A model generated the notes under the pieces. It made no database searches. It saw only the letters and a list, made by a program, of their open reading frames with translations, and had not been told where the DNA came from. Below are positions 6,214 through 12,739 of a stretch of 22,933 bases of DNA, piece after piece. Where the stretch lies: NCBI GenBank assembly GCA_038247995.1, contig JBBRUG010000051.1, positions 1-22,933 of the forward strand, read 5' to 3'. Source of the stretch: JBBRUG01 sp038247995 (lineage in GTDB: Bacteria > Chloroflexota > Chloroflexia > Chloroflexales > Chloroflexaceae). The translations under genes were made by a program, and so were the position numbers. Position 1 is the stretch's first letter, and every line of letters starts with the position of its first letter.

Positions 6214-6543
6214 ATGGATTTTGCAGCTGAGGTAGCTTTTCCTGAACGTGAGCGGCTTGTGAAGCTTTATCGCGAGCAGATTGGCGCGTACAAAAGTGTA
6301 AATGCCGAGTTGGCCGATCTTGAATGGACGCTGGCCGATGTCGAGCGCCAGATCGGATCATTGCGCGAGCAAAGCGATGCTGCCGGCGCTGCGGCGTCGG
6401 CCTGGCATTTGCGCGATCTTGAGCACTGGAAAAATGCCCTTGAAGAAGGTGTCCTGCAACGTATGTATCGGGCGGAAGCGCTTGCAACTGCAATTGCTCA
6501 ACTGCACAACGAACTGGATCTTCAGGCCGCTCCTGAGGCCTAG
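6214..6543 (+). CDS. Small coiled-coil hypothetical protein
   Basis: A 109-aa acidic, almost wholly helical protein beginning MDFAAEVAFPERERLVKLYR. Residues 12-60 and 66-104 show heptad-like leucine/alanine spacing (LADLEWTLADVERQIGSL, then LEEGVLQRMYRAEALATAIA) and probably form a coiled-coil hairpin. There is no membrane segment, no known enzyme motif, and I recognise no family. GAGGAG (6205-6210) just upstream of the ATG supports the start. It is transcribed divergently from the SOS cassette with the LexA boxes between them, but its own control by LexA is not shown. Confidence 0.65.
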   Translation: MDFAAEVAFPERERLVKLYREQIGAYKSVNAELADLEWTLADVERQIGSLREQSDAAGAAASAWHLRDLEHWKNALEEGVLQRMYRAEALATAIAQLHNELDLQAAPEA

Positions 6544-6545
6544 CG

Positions 6546-6589
6546 CACTGAGCACCACGCGTGAGCCGCTGAGCGACTGAGCCGCGTGG
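6546..6589 (+). repeat. Heptamer-like short repeats with a 7-bp hairpin after the 6214 gene
   Basis: Imperfect CTGAGC/GTGAGC units recur at 7-8 nt spacing (CACTGAGC, GTGAGCC, GCTGAGC, GACTGAGC). They are enclosed by CCACGCG (6555-6561) and CGCGTGG (6583-6589). They resemble the other short arrays in this window. There is no T-run, so a terminator role is unclear. Confidence 0.4.
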
Positions 6590-6667
6590 CGCGCTACGCT
6601 CGCGTCGTCCTGAGGCATGCTCAATGGTGCTGCCCACGTCTATAAAGATCAGCTTAAGACCGACGAG

Positions 6668-7159
6668 TTATTCCGCGACCCATTCCCCGCTGGCGCCTCC
6701 GCGCTTCTCCGCTAGGCGAATATCGCTAATGCGCATCCCGCGATCAACGGCCTTACACATGTCGTAGATCGTCAGCGCAGCCACGCTTACCGCAGTTAAC
6801 GCCTCGATCTCGACGCCGGTTTGCCCTCGTGTACGCACCGTTGCTTCGATTTCCAACGCATTCGTCGTTGCGTCGGGTGTGATCGTCACGCTCGTATGGG
6901 TGAGCAGCAGGGTGTGACACAGCGGGATGAGCTCGGGGGTGCGTTTTGCAGCCATAATCCCGGCGACCCGCGCTACCGCCAATACATCGCCCTTGGGTGT
7001 CGCGCCACTGACGATCAACTCCAGCGTTGCCGACTGCATCAACACCCGGCCGCGGGCAATTGCCTCACGCTGGCTGACTGGTTTTGCTCCAACATCGACC
7101 ATATGCGCTCGCCCTTGATCATCAAGATGGGTTAAGGGTTGTTTTGTTGGGTCGCTCAT
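6668..7159 (-). CDS. moaC: Cyclic pyranopterin monophosphate synthase MoaC
   Basis: A 163-aa enzyme of molybdenum cofactor synthesis that converts the MoaA product (3',8-cyclo-7,8-dihydro-GTP) to cyclic pyranopterin monophosphate. It contains HMVDVG (19-24), KRTPELIPLCHTL (72-84), GVEIEALTAVSVAALTIYDM and the catalytic D133/K136 pair in YDMCKAVDRGM. The frame is open to a GTG at 7189, but ATG 7159 is chosen because GGAG lies 9 nt upstream of it and the length then fits the family (about 160). No other moa or mob gene is in the window. It is divergent from mraZ, with the dcw control region between them. Confidence 0.95.
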   Translation of the reverse strand: MSDPTKQPLTHLDDQGRAHMVDVGAKPVSQREAIARGRVLMQSATLELIVSGATPKGDVLAVARVAGIMAAKRTPELIPLCHTLLLTHTSVTITPDATTNALEIEATVRTRGQTGVEIEALTAVSVAALTIYDMCKAVDRGMRISDIRLAEKRGGASGEWVAE

Positions 7160-7349
7160 AAGAAATTGCTCCAATATGGATTTATGCACAAATGCTATGG
7201 CACACAGATGTAGGCCGAAAAACGATGTTCGGCCCCACTTTTCACCACTTGACGCATAATTCGATTGTACCGCAGTTCGTCAGTCCAGAGTGTAAAATTG
7301 ACATAAGACAAATTGGTCAGTGTTTTGCGTAAAATGACACCAAAAACGC
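7160..7349. other. moaC-mraZ intergenic region (left part)
   Basis: No gene is visible. It holds a 7-bp hairpin, GGCCGAA (7213-7219) with TTCGGCC (7228-7234). A near-direct repeat, GTAAAATTGACA (7292-7303) and GTAAAATGACA (7329-7339), starts 37 bp apart. A minus-strand TACAAT at 7269-7264 could be a moaC -10, but no good -35 accompanies it. Confidence 0.5.
7233..7248 (-). promoter_or_regulatory. Possible second MraZ-like box pair, opposite orientation
   Basis: Read on the minus strand, GTGGTG (7248-7243) and GTGGGG (7238-7233) are spaced by exactly 10 bp, the same period as the MraZ operator downstream. There are only two units, one of them imperfect, so this is tentative. It faces moaC. Confidence 0.3.
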
Positions 7350-7378
7350 TTGAAAACACCCACGGAGTGGTATATAAT
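7350..7378 (+). promoter_or_regulatory. Main promoter of the dcw cluster
   Basis: TTGAAA (7350-7355), exactly 17 nt, then TATAAT (7373-7378). The predicted start is near 7385, just before the MraZ boxes, leaving a leader of about 78 nt before the GTG of mraZ. Confidence 0.88.
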
Positions 7379-7388
7379 GGTGAACACT

Positions 7389-7414
7389 GTGGGGGAAAGT
7401 GGGGCAAAGTGGGG
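7389..7414 (+). promoter_or_regulatory. MraZ operator: three GTGGGG boxes
   Basis: GTGGGG occurs at 7389-7394, 7399-7404 and 7409-7414, a strict 10-bp period. MraZ is known to bind direct TGGG/GTGGG repeats of this period upstream of its own gene. The boxes start right after the predicted transcription start, so binding should block transcription of the whole cluster. Confidence 0.92.
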
Positions 7415-7462
7415 GAAGCGAACAGGCGTTTCATTTGAATCGGTTAACACGAAGGGTGTACG

Positions 7463-7894
7463 GTGTTTCTTGGGGAATTTGAGCACACGATTGATGACAA
7501 AGGCCGTGTGGCCATCCCAGCCCGGTTCCGCGAGGATCTGGGTGAAGGGTTGGTGCTGACCCGCGGCTTCGATCAGTGTTTGCAAGCTTTTCCCCGCCCG
7601 ATCTGGCAAACCGTGAGCCAGCGGGTAAGCGCCCTCTCGATGGGTAGCGCCGATGCCCGTGCATTGCGCCGCCTCTTGTTCGCCGGCGCCGCGGAAGTCG
7701 AGATTGATCGACAGGGGCGCATCCTCATTCCACAGAACCTGCGGGAGTATGCCGGCTTAGCCGAGCAGGTGATCATCACCGGTATGGACACCTACTTCGA
7801 GCTCTGGTCGACGGAGCGCTGGAACGGCGTGCTGGAGCAGATCGGGGCGAGTGGCAGCAATATCGCCGAGCAATTAGCTGCATTGGGGATCTAG
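7463..7894 (+). CDS. mraZ: Transcriptional regulator MraZ
   Basis: A 143-aa AbrB-like DNA-binding protein with two swapped-hairpin domains. Each has the family DxxGR motif: DDKGRVAIPARFR (11-23) and DRQGRILIPQNLREYAGL (82-99). MraZ forms a ring-shaped oligomer that binds GTGGG repeats in its own promoter and represses the dcw cluster; three such boxes lie 49-74 bp upstream. The start is GTG (7463-7465) with GAAGGG about 6 nt upstream. The stop is one base before the ATG of rsmH, so the two genes are co-transcribed. Length is typical. Confidence 0.96.
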   Translation: MFLGEFEHTIDDKGRVAIPARFREDLGEGLVLTRGFDQCLQAFPRPIWQTVSQRVSALSMGSADARALRRLLFAGAAEVEIDRQGRILIPQNLREYAGLAEQVIITGMDTYFELWSTERWNGVLEQIGASGSNIAEQLAALGI

Positions 7895-7895
7895 G

Positions 7896-8834
7896 ATGGC
7901 TGAAACATCCTTTCAGCATATCCCGGTACTGCTCCATGAGGTAATTGCCGGACTCCAACCCCGCGTAGGCGGCGTCTACCTCGACGGTACGCTGGGCGGT
8001 GGTGGCCACACGCGGGCCATCCTCACGGCAGCCCATCCTGAGGGACGTTTGTTCGGGATCGATGCTGATCCGGCGGCACTCGCAGCAGCACAAGCACAAC
8101 TAGCTGCGGCTGGGATCGCTGCCGAGCGTTACACACTCGTCCATGGGCGCTTCGGCGCGATGGCGGCGCTTGCTGCACAGCACGGCTTTGATCGTTTTGA
8201 CGGCATCTTGCTTGATCTAGGCGTGTCGTCACATCAGTTCGATACGGCTGAGCGGGGCTTCAGCTTCAGTGCCGATGGCCCGCTGGATATGCGGCTTGAC
8301 CCGACGCGCGGCGCTACTGCCGCCGATCTGGTGAATGAGCTTGCCGAGCAAGCGTTGGCCAATGTTATTTATCGCTATGGCGAGGAACGCATGTCGCGCC
8401 GGATCGCGCGCCAGATTGTTGAGCGGCGCCGGGAGCGGCCCTTTACCCGCACGGCGGATCTGGCCGCAGTTGTGGCCCGAGCGGCCGGACGCGGCGGGCG
8501 CGATCGGATCCATCCGGCTACGCGGACGTTTCAGGCCCTGCGAATCGCGGTTAACAATGAGTTGGAGCAGCTTGAAGCGGCATTGCCGCAGGCGCTTGAT
8601 CTGCTTGCCCCTGGCGGGCGGATGGCCGTGATCAGCTTCCACTCGCTGGAAGATCGCATTGTTAAGCTCTTTTTTCGTGCCGAGTCGGGGTATGGCGGCA
8701 GCGCCAATGAGCGCCCGGTGCGGCTGACGATTATTACGCGGAAGCCGCTTGAAGCCGGTGAGGCGGAAGTGTCGGTTAATCCACGGGCACGAAGCGCAAA
8801 GCTGCGGATTGCAGAACTGAGAACTGAGAACTGA
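7896..8834 (+). CDS. rsmH: 16S rRNA m4C1402 methyltransferase RsmH (MraW)
   Basis: A 312-aa SAM-dependent methyltransferase that N4-methylates C1402 in the ribosomal P site. Visible motifs are HIPVLLHEV (8-16), the SAM loop VYLDGTLGGGGHT (27-39), FGIDADP (53-59), DLGVSSHQFD (107-116), GERMSRRIA, and ISFHSLEDRIVK near residue 250. The C-terminus has NPRARSAKLR, as in the family, followed by IAELRTEN. That tail and the stop codon are encoded by an AGAACTG heptamer array, so the last few residues are set by a repeat. Start ATG is one base after the mraZ stop. Confidence 0.96.
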   Translation: MAETSFQHIPVLLHEVIAGLQPRVGGVYLDGTLGGGGHTRAILTAAHPEGRLFGIDADPAALAAAQAQLAAAGIAAERYTLVHGRFGAMAALAAQHGFDRFDGILLDLGVSSHQFDTAERGFSFSADGPLDMRLDPTRGATAADLVNELAEQALANVIYRYGEERMSRRIARQIVERRRERPFTRTADLAAVVARAAGRGGRDRIHPATRTFQALRIAVNNELEQLEAALPQALDLLAPGGRMAVISFHSLEDRIVKLFFRAESGYGGSANERPVRLTIITRKPLEAGEAEVSVNPRARSAKLRIAELRTEN

Positions 8835-8840
8835 GAACGG
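8813..8840 (+). repeat. AGAACTG heptamer array (x4) across the rsmH stop
   Basis: Three exact AGAACTG units (8813-8819, 8820-8826, 8827-8833) and one AGAACGG (8834-8840). The rsmH stop TGA (8832-8834) spans the junction of the third and fourth units. Confidence 0.9.
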
Positions 8841-8849
8841 AGTTCGCCG

Positions 8850-9230
8850 ATGGCCGTCAATACACAACGCAACTCTTTCATTCAGCAGGCGCGCACGCGG
8901 CGGCTTGATCTGCCGCAATATTTACGCCTGGACGGCTCGCGCTATCTCCTGGGGTTGGTGGTTATTCTCTGCCTGATGAGTTTGATCGTGCTGGCGCAGA
9001 CCGGTGTGGTTGCCACCAAAGGCTATGCAATTGTTGAGTTGGAAGCCCGGAAAACCGTGCTTCAACGCGAATATGCGCAGCTTCAAGTGCGCCACGCCCG
9101 CGCTCAGGCGCTCGATCATGTTGAGCGTCGCGCTGAGCAGATCGGGCTGCGGTCACGCAACGTCGAGCAGGTGCGCTATATCGAAGTGCCCGAACTGATC
9201 GACAGGCCTGACCTAGAGGCAAGCCCTTAG
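8850..9230 (+). CDS. FtsL/DivIC-like cell division protein
   Basis: A 126-aa bitopic membrane protein in the ftsL position. It has a basic cytoplasmic N-terminus (1-31), one membrane segment (about 32-52), then an extracytoplasmic coiled coil (58-98; YAIVELEARKTVLQREYAQL) with a conserved-looking end (AEQIGLRSRNVEQVRYIEVP). FtsL recruits FtsI/FtsW partners and stabilises the FtsQLB (DivIB-FtsL-DivIC) complex. Sequence conservation in this family is low, so the call rests on topology, size and place between rsmH and the penicillin-binding protein gene. The ATG follows the heptamer array; AACGGAG (8836-8842) gives a ribosome binding site about 7 nt upstream. Confidence 0.8.
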   Translation: MAVNTQRNSFIQQARTRRLDLPQYLRLDGSRYLLGLVVILCLMSLIVLAQTGVVATKGYAIVELEARKTVLQREYAQLQVRHARAQALDHVERRAEQIGLRSRNVEQVRYIEVPELIDRPDLEASP

Positions 9231-9233
9231 GGA

Positions 9234-9300
9234 AGGCAAAATGCAAAGCGCAAAGCGCAACTCCCGTAGAGAAGGCAACAGGTAATACGCAAAACGCAAT
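9234..9300 (+). repeat. NNGCAAN heptamer array replacing the ftsI leader
   Basis: Eight related heptamers: AGGCAAA, ATGCAAA, GCGCAAA, GCGCAAC (9234-9261), an 11-nt break, then AGGCAAC, AGGTAAT, ACGCAAA, ACGCAAT (9273-9300). The array fills the whole ftsL-ftsI gap, and its last unit supplies the first two bases of the ftsI start codon. Confidence 0.88.
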
Positions 9301-11119
9301 GGCCACACGAACCACAACAACACAATCTGCCTCAACGACGCCGGCTGCACAGCCGGTGTGGGTGCGTCTAGCGCGCTGGCGAATCAACCTGTTGCTGTTG
9401 CTTTGCTTGCTGCTGGTGGCCCGCGTAGTGGTGCGTCTGGGCGATGTGCAGGTGCTGCGCGGCGAAGAGTTTAGCGCGCTGGCGCGGGCCGAATTTGATA
9501 AAGAGTTGCCGATCCAGCAGCAGCGCGGCGTGATCACCGATCGGCTCGGCAATGTGCTGGCCATGGATGTTGATCGTCAGAGCCTCTGGGTCATTCCACG
9601 GTTTATCAATCCAGACCGGGCGCCGCGCCTGGCGACGACGATCGCAACCCTGGTGGGAACCGATCCGCAGGCGTTGCTGGCGTCGATGCTCAATAATGAC
9701 GTGTACTGGACGCGCGTGGCGCGCTGGCTAGAGCCTGAGATGGCCGAGCAGATTGCAGGGCTTGAAGAGGCTGGCCTGCGGCTGGTCTATGAGACGCGCC
9801 GGATCTACCCACAGGGGATGTTCGCCGCCCAGATTGTGGGCGCGGTGAACCATAACCATGACGGGATCAGCGGGATCGAGGCCTTCTTTAATCCGCGCCT
9901 GAAAGGTGTCGAAGGCAGCCTGAGCGCCGAGTTCGACCCGAACAACAATCCGATTGCGATTGCGCCCTCGCGCTCGGTGCCGCCGCTCGATGGGGTGAAC
10001 ATTACGCTCACGATCGATCCATTGGTGCAGTATGTGATCGAGCGCGAATTGACTGAAGCGGTCGAACGACATAACGCCGACGGCGGCTCGATTGTCGTGG
10101 TCGATCCGCGTACCGGCGCGATCCGCGGCATGGCCAGTTGGCCGCTCTTTGATCCGAATAATTACACGCAGTACCCGGAAGAGGTGTATGCGCGCAATCC
10201 GGCGATCACCGACCTATATGAACCCGGCAGCACCTTCAAGATTATCACGGTGGCGGCAGGCTTGCAGAGCCGGGCGTATACGGCCGAGACGCAGGTGAAT
10301 GATACTGGCACGATCTTCCGTTACGGCTATTCGCTAAAGAACTGGAATGCCGGCGCCAACGGGATGCTGAACTCGGATCGGGTGCTCTACTATTCCAGCA
10401 ATGTCGGTGCGTTGCAACTGAATGAACTCACCGGGCCGGAGGCATTCTACAGCCAGTTGGCTGCGTTTGGCTTTGGGCGGCCCACTGGCGTGGAGTTGGC
10501 TGGCGAAGAAGGCGGCATTGTGAATGCCTGGGGCGGCCCGGCTTATAACGACCTGACCTTCCTGACCAATGCCTACGGCCAGGGCATTTCGGCCACGCCG
10601 CTGCAGATGGTGCAGGCAATGGCCGCCGTGGCTAATAACGGCGTGATGATGCGGCCCTACATCGTCGAGCGGATCTGCGAAGACGAAGGCGAGCGCTGCA
10701 CCGACACGCAGCCGGTCGAGGCCGGCCGCCCGCTTGAGCCGGGCGTGGCCTGGACGGTGCGGCGGATGTTGGTCAATTCGGCCAACCACTATGCACCGGT
10801 GGTGTGGGGGCCGCGCACCGGCAGTTATGCCGATCAGTGGCTCGTACCGGGTTATCAGGTGGGCGCAAAAACCGGTACTTCGTCGATCCCATTGCCCGGC
10901 GGCGGCTACGACCCAAGCTACACAATCGGTTCGGTGCTGGGCTTTGCGCCGGCGGAAGATGCGCGCTATGCCGTGCTGGTGAAGATCGACCGACCAAAAG
11001 ATGATATCTGGGGCGTCGCAACTGCGATCCCGGTGTTCTATAACATTATCGATCAACTCATGCGCTACGAACGCATTCCGCCTGATCTGGCTCTGTTTAG
11101 CCTGGGGCAAACGCCATGA
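9299..11119 (+). CDS. ftsI: Penicillin-binding transpeptidase FtsI/PBP2 type
   Basis: A 606-aa class B penicillin-binding protein, the DD-transpeptidase that cross-links septal peptidoglycan with FtsW. It has a Thr-rich cytoplasmic N-terminus, one membrane anchor (about 29-46), a PBP dimerisation domain (about 70-240; RGVITDRLGNVLA, GISGIEAFFNPRLKG) and a transpeptidase domain. The catalytic motifs are intact: S311-T-F-K314, S366-S-N368 and K524-T-G526. There is no PASTA domain. The ATG at 9299 lacks a clear Shine-Dalgarno sequence because the upstream 67 nt are heptamer repeats; AACAGG about 16 nt away is the best remnant. It is probably a member of the mraZ operon. Confidence 0.93.
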   Translation: MATRTTTTQSASTTPAAQPVWVRLARWRINLLLLLCLLLVARVVVRLGDVQVLRGEEFSALARAEFDKELPIQQQRGVITDRLGNVLAMDVDRQSLWVIPRFINPDRAPRLATTIATLVGTDPQALLASMLNNDVYWTRVARWLEPEMAEQIAGLEEAGLRLVYETRRIYPQGMFAAQIVGAVNHNHDGISGIEAFFNPRLKGVEGSLSAEFDPNNNPIAIAPSRSVPPLDGVNITLTIDPLVQYVIERELTEAVERHNADGGSIVVVDPRTGAIRGMASWPLFDPNNYTQYPEEVYARNPAITDLYEPGSTFKIITVAAGLQSRAYTAETQVNDTGTIFRYGYSLKNWNAGANGMLNSDRVLYYSSNVGALQLNELTGPEAFYSQLAAFGFGRPTGVELAGEEGGIVNAWGGPAYNDLTFLTNAYGQGISATPLQMVQAMAAVANNGVMMRPYIVERICEDEGERCTDTQPVEAGRPLEPGVAWTVRRMLVNSANHYAPVVWGPRTGSYADQWLVPGYQVGAKTGTSSIPLPGGGYDPSYTIGSVLGFAPAEDARYAVLVKIDRPKDDIWGVATAIPVFYNIIDQLMRYERIPPDLALFSLGQTP

Positions 11120-11121
11120 GC

Positions 11122-11149
11122 AGGCAACACGCAACAGGCAACAGGCAAC
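11122..11149 (+). repeat. AGGCAAC heptamer array (x4) after ftsI
   Basis: AGGCAAC, ACGCAAC, AGGCAAC, AGGCAAC, contiguous and starting 3 nt after the ftsI stop. The unit is nearly the same as in the array before ftsI, so this gene is flanked on both sides by the same repeat class. Confidence 0.9.
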
Positions 11150-11210
11150 ATGCGCATCAGGTCGGTTTCAGCTCCGGGATGCCTGTCATGCTCGGTAGGA
11201 AAACGAAGGA

Positions 11211-11219
11211 TGCTATAAT
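11211..11219 (+). promoter_or_regulatory. Internal extended -10 promoter before murF
   Basis: TGCTATAAT gives a TG-n-TATAAT extended -10 (hexamer 11214-11219), 39 nt upstream of the murF GTG. The -35 region is poor (CTCGGT), as is usual for extended -10 promoters. It would allow murF-mraY-murD expression apart from MraZ control. Confidence 0.55.
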
Positions 11220-11257
11220 TGCCCTCGATTGTCCCGCTTGGGGATTAGGAGGGCCGT

Positions 11258-12739
11258 GTGTTGCAACTATTGCATGTACTCTGCGGGGTGCAGCCGCCAA
11301 TGACGCGGGCGCTGCCGCATCTGCCGCCGGAATGGCAGAACGTGGCGTTCAGCGAAGCGGTGACCGACTCACGCGAGGTAGAGCCGGAGACGCTCTTTAT
11401 TGCGCTGAGCGGCGAGCGCACCGATGGACATATTTTTCTGCGCGATGTGATTGCACGCGGTGCGCGCGGGGCGCTTGTCGCTCGCGAATGGACGGAACGT
11501 GCCCAGGAAACCCTCGCCGCAAGCGAGCGGCCCTGGGCGATCATCGACCCGTCCACGGGTGCGGGCCTGGAAACAGCGCCCCCCGCTGCGTGTCTACTCA
11601 TCGCCGTAGACGACCCGCTGATGGCTATTCAGCGTCTGGCCGTCTACCATCGGAGCCAACTCACACTGACCGTTGTTGGTATCACCGGTAGTGTGGGTAA
11701 AACCTCGACAAAAGAGGTTACGGCGGCTGTGTTGAGCCGCCGGTTTCGAACCTTAAAAAGTAAACGCAGTTTTAATAGTGAAGTAACCCTCCCGACTTCC
11801 CTGCTCCGGATTACGCCCGACCACGAGGTCGCCGTACTTGAGATGGGCATGTGGGCGCCGGGCGAGATCCGCTTTTTGGCGCAGCTCGCGCGGCCCCAGG
11901 TCGGGATGGTAACCAATGTTGGACCGAGCCATTTGGAACGTCTGGGCAGTATTGATAGGATTATGCATGCCAAAGCCGAGTTGCCTGAATCGCTTCCGGC
12001 TGATGGCTGGTGTATTTTGAACGCCGACGACCCGCGCGTGGCGGCAATGGCGCAACGGACGGCGGCGCAGGTGCTGACGTACGGCACTGGCCCGCACGCC
12101 GATCTCTGGGCTGATGCAATCACAACGTATGGGTTGGACGGGATCGGTTTGCGCATGCATTATGCCGGCGCAAGCGTCGATCTACGTCTGCCGCTGATCG
12201 GGCGGCATAGCGTCTATCTGGCGCTTTCCGCCGCTGCTTGTGGCCTCGCGTTGGGGATGGATTGGGCGGCGATTGCTGAAGGGCTCGCCGACTCGGACGC
12301 GCAACCCCGGCTACGTGTGCTGCCGGGGATTCGGCAGACAACCTTGATCGATGACAGTTATAATGCTGCACCGATTTCGGTGTGCGCTGCGCTCGATCTG
12401 CTTGCCGACCTCGACGGAAGACGGATAGCAGTGTTAGGTGATATGCTAGAGTTAGGTGCGGCGGAAGAAGCGAGCCATCGTGAGGTGGGTCGGTATGCCG
12501 CACAGTTCGTACAGGTGCTGGTAACGGTAGGTGAGCGGTCACGCTGGATCGCCGAGGCGGCGCAGGCCGCTGGGATGTCTGCCGCAGCGATTAGCGCTGT
12601 TGCGAACCAGACGCAGGCTGTTGATGCGCTCAGCAAACTGCTTGAGCCGGGTGACATTGTGCTTGTGAAGGGGTCGCGCGGGATGGAATTGGAGCGCATG
12701 GTCGCGGCCCTGCACCAACAGTCTGGGGAGGAGAGCTAG
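11258..12739 (+). CDS. murF: UDP-MurNAc-tripeptide:D-Ala-D-Ala ligase MurF
   Basis: A 493-aa cytosolic Mur ligase that adds D-Ala-D-Ala to UDP-MurNAc-tripeptide with ATP. The N-terminal domain has DSREVEPETLFIALSGERTD (37-56), typical of MurE/MurF. The P-loop is GITGSVGKTST (141-151), followed by LEMGMWAPGEI (family EMG...GEI), TNVGPSHLERLGSI and DDSYNAAP. The EMGM and YNA motifs favour MurF over MurE. Start GTG 11258 is set by AGGAGGG (11247-11253). The stop TAG shares its last base with the mraY GTG. The N-terminal domain has a modest insertion around 88-112 (Pro/Thr-rich) compared with the usual enzyme. Confidence 0.95.
   Translation: MLQLLHVLCGVQPPMTRALPHLPPEWQNVAFSEAVTDSREVEPETLFIALSGERTDGHIFLRDVIARGARGALVAREWTERAQETLAASERPWAIIDPSTGAGLETAPPAACLLIAVDDPLMAIQRLAVYHRSQLTLTVVGITGSVGKTSTKEVTAAVLSRRFRTLKSKRSFNSEVTLPTSLLRITPDHEVAVLEMGMWAPGEIRFLAQLARPQVGMVTNVGPSHLERLGSIDRIMHAKAELPESLPADGWCILNADDPRVAAMAQRTAAQVLTYGTGPHADLWADAITTYGLDGIGLRMHYAGASVDLRLPLIGRHSVYLALSAAACGLALGMDWAAIAEGLADSDAQPRLRVLPGIRQTTLIDDSYNAAPISVCAALDLLADLDGRRIAVLGDMLELGAAEEASHREVGRYAAQFVQVLVTVGERSRWIAEAAQAAGMSAAAISAVANQTQAVDALSKLLEPGDIVLVKGSRGMELERMVAALHQQSGEES

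Noticed and set aside
7160..7189. A GTG start at 7189 for moaC
   Set aside because: GGAG inside this extension is well placed for the ATG at 7159, and family length fits the shorter form.
8813..9300. CRISPR array
   Set aside because: The repeats are 7-bp tandem units without spacers, and no cas gene is present.
10334..11134. A 266-codon minus-strand open frame
   Set aside because: It is antisense to the ftsI transpeptidase domain. The high-GC codon pattern opens the opposite frame.
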